From assembly GCF_037975245.1 (NCBI RefSeq), contig NC_092568.1:17565001-17629000 (forward strand): DNA of 64,000 bases, in the 5' to 3' direction. The notes beneath the pieces are model-generated. The model was not told where the DNA came from. It worked only from the letters and a program-made list of their open reading frames with translations, and did not search any database. The DNA is from Apostichopus japonicus (lineage: Eukaryota; Echinodermata; Holothuroidea; Aspidochirotida; Stichopodidae). This document shows positions 63,031-64,000 of the stretch, in pieces (the stretch's first letter is position 1; the number at the start of each line of letters is the position of its first letter). A program made the translations under genes and the position numbers.

Positions 63031-63120
63031 TATAATAATAATAATAATAATAAATGAGACTTATATAGCGCCAAATCAGTAAACAAAAGTCATTGCTCAA
63101 GGCGCTTTACAGAGAAAGCA
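63031..63120 (+). repeat. (TAA)n followed by 'tatatagcgcc ... caaggcgctttaca' repeat
   Basis: A TAA array (63031-63052) leads into gagacttatatagcgcc and, 24 bp later, ctcaaggcgctttacaga. The two GCGC blocks are near-palindromic (tagcgcc / ggcgctt). The older copy at 4053-4120 has the same order. Confidence 0.6.
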
Positions 63121-64000
63121 GATTAATTTACAAAAGAACAAGTGAAAAGATGGGTCTACCGTCTTAAGTAGACTTTTGAATGTAGAAAGTATCAGCCTTA
63201 CGTTGCTAGAAATTCTGAACATTGTCGGACAAAATCAACAAGTTTGTCTGAATAACGTAAGAGATCTTGTTCAGTAGAGTATTGTGTGAATGAAAAGTTT
63301 ATCATTTAAAGGGAAATTTAGTTTCACCTGGGCCCTGGAACACCCCTGGATTGTGACTTATTTGCAGAGTTCTTTTAGCATACATACATGTACACTGCAC
63401 AGTATTCAGTGGCAATTTTGCAGAATGTGCCCCAAAATTTCAATCTTTATTAAATGAGATATCACACAGTTAGCTGAATATAATTATTATTATTATTTTA
63501 ATACCTTGCCCAGTGATTAAAATAGCTGTGTGATGTGACCTGACATGTTCGCTCACAGTACCACATAGTGCCATTGTACTACATGGGTATACTACACACA
63601 TCACTTACCTCTCCCCTCACAACAATAGCACACCTGCTCTCCCATTGTCTTCTAAAGATCTATGATTTAGTTACCGTTTTAGCGATGAGTCACCTCCCCA
63701 GTCTTATACACTCCTTACCCACTCCTTACTCTCCTACCTATCCATATTGTTAATAGTAGAGGAGATTGCGGTAAGTTAAATGTACGCTCATTATCATACC
63801 TAGCTACTGTGGTTAATTTGGGGATCTTAAAAAGTATTGTTGCAATGTTCGGAAGTTTCAAAGAATTATTGTGAGCTTAAGGCCCGCCTTTCATGATGTA
63901 GTCCATGGCCATTGACATCATTGAGTTCAAAGCAAACTTCATAATCAACCAGAAATAAATTTAATCAATGACTAATGAGTGGAAACCAATCGACCAGTTT

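Larger units (their letters stand above)
54157..64000 (+). other. intron of the forkhead gene (reading beyond the window)
   Basis: No exon encoding the rest of the winged helix (expected to begin with a GKGSLW-like segment) is seen, so the first coding intron is at least 9.8 kb. The region carries the repeats listed separately, X-box-like words at 57320-57333, and AT-rich low complexity. 58266-58580 is open for 104 codons and somewhat GC-richer at its start, but matches nothing. Confidence 0.6.

Noticed and set aside
1-64000. Retroviral or LINE reverse transcriptase, CRISPR array, prokaryotic operon
   Set aside because: No catalytic RT motif, no regularly spaced repeats with unique spacers, and intron-containing genes throughout.

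Overview
This is AT-rich animal nuclear DNA: coding sequence is broken by introns with GT/AG splice sites, and long non-coding stretches carry microsatellites, poly-G/poly-C tracts and diverged transposon debris. The intronless H2A.X-type histone, the FOXN2/3-type forkhead gene, and the frequent 'taggcct' and poly-G/poly-C style of the non-coding DNA suggest a marine invertebrate deuterostome, probably an echinoderm. The phylum is inferred, not proven.

Three protein genes can be supported, all on the + strand. (1) About 0.3-11.1 kb holds the last 15 coding exons of a large alpha/beta-hydrolase (prolyl-oligopeptidase/S9-like esterase fold). Splice phases agree at every junction and the joined exons encode 553 residues, with the nucleophile motif GHSMGG, an acid motif GAADRTVHP and a candidate histidine in KEHWWWDTW. 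The 5' part of the gene lies outside the window. Intron 3 contains a tRNA-Thr-like sequence, and intron 12 contains a clean 1.86-kb DNA transposon with 20-bp terminal inverted repeats and a 6-bp target duplication. (2) 17695-18108 is an intronless histone H2A.X ending in SQEY, with an octamer ATGCAAAT upstream. (3) 53637-54156 is the first coding exon of a FOXN2/FOXN3-type forkhead factor. It is cut inside the winged helix at a strong donor, and its remaining exons lie beyond the window.

Between these genes, 11.3-17.4 kb is repeat-rich. It has a 2.3-kb inverted-repeat element and two copies of a 120-nt tRNA-like unit that are 98% identical. The 35-kb stretch from 18.1 to 53.6 kb shows no recognisable coding exon. 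It holds tandem and dispersed repeats, three CpG-richer patches that could be non-coding exons or regulatory DNA, and an over-representation of the RFX X-box-like word GTTGCCATGG. That word has five exact copies plus several near copies between 28 and 57.4 kb, some of them inside an old interspersed repeat. The end of the window (54.2-64.0 kb) is read as intron of the forkhead gene.

The three genes have no evident shared pathway. I found no bacterial-type operon, CRISPR array, phage or viral gene, and no convincing undescribed multi-gene system. The most unusual signals are the 120-nt tRNA-like unit and the X-box-like cluster.
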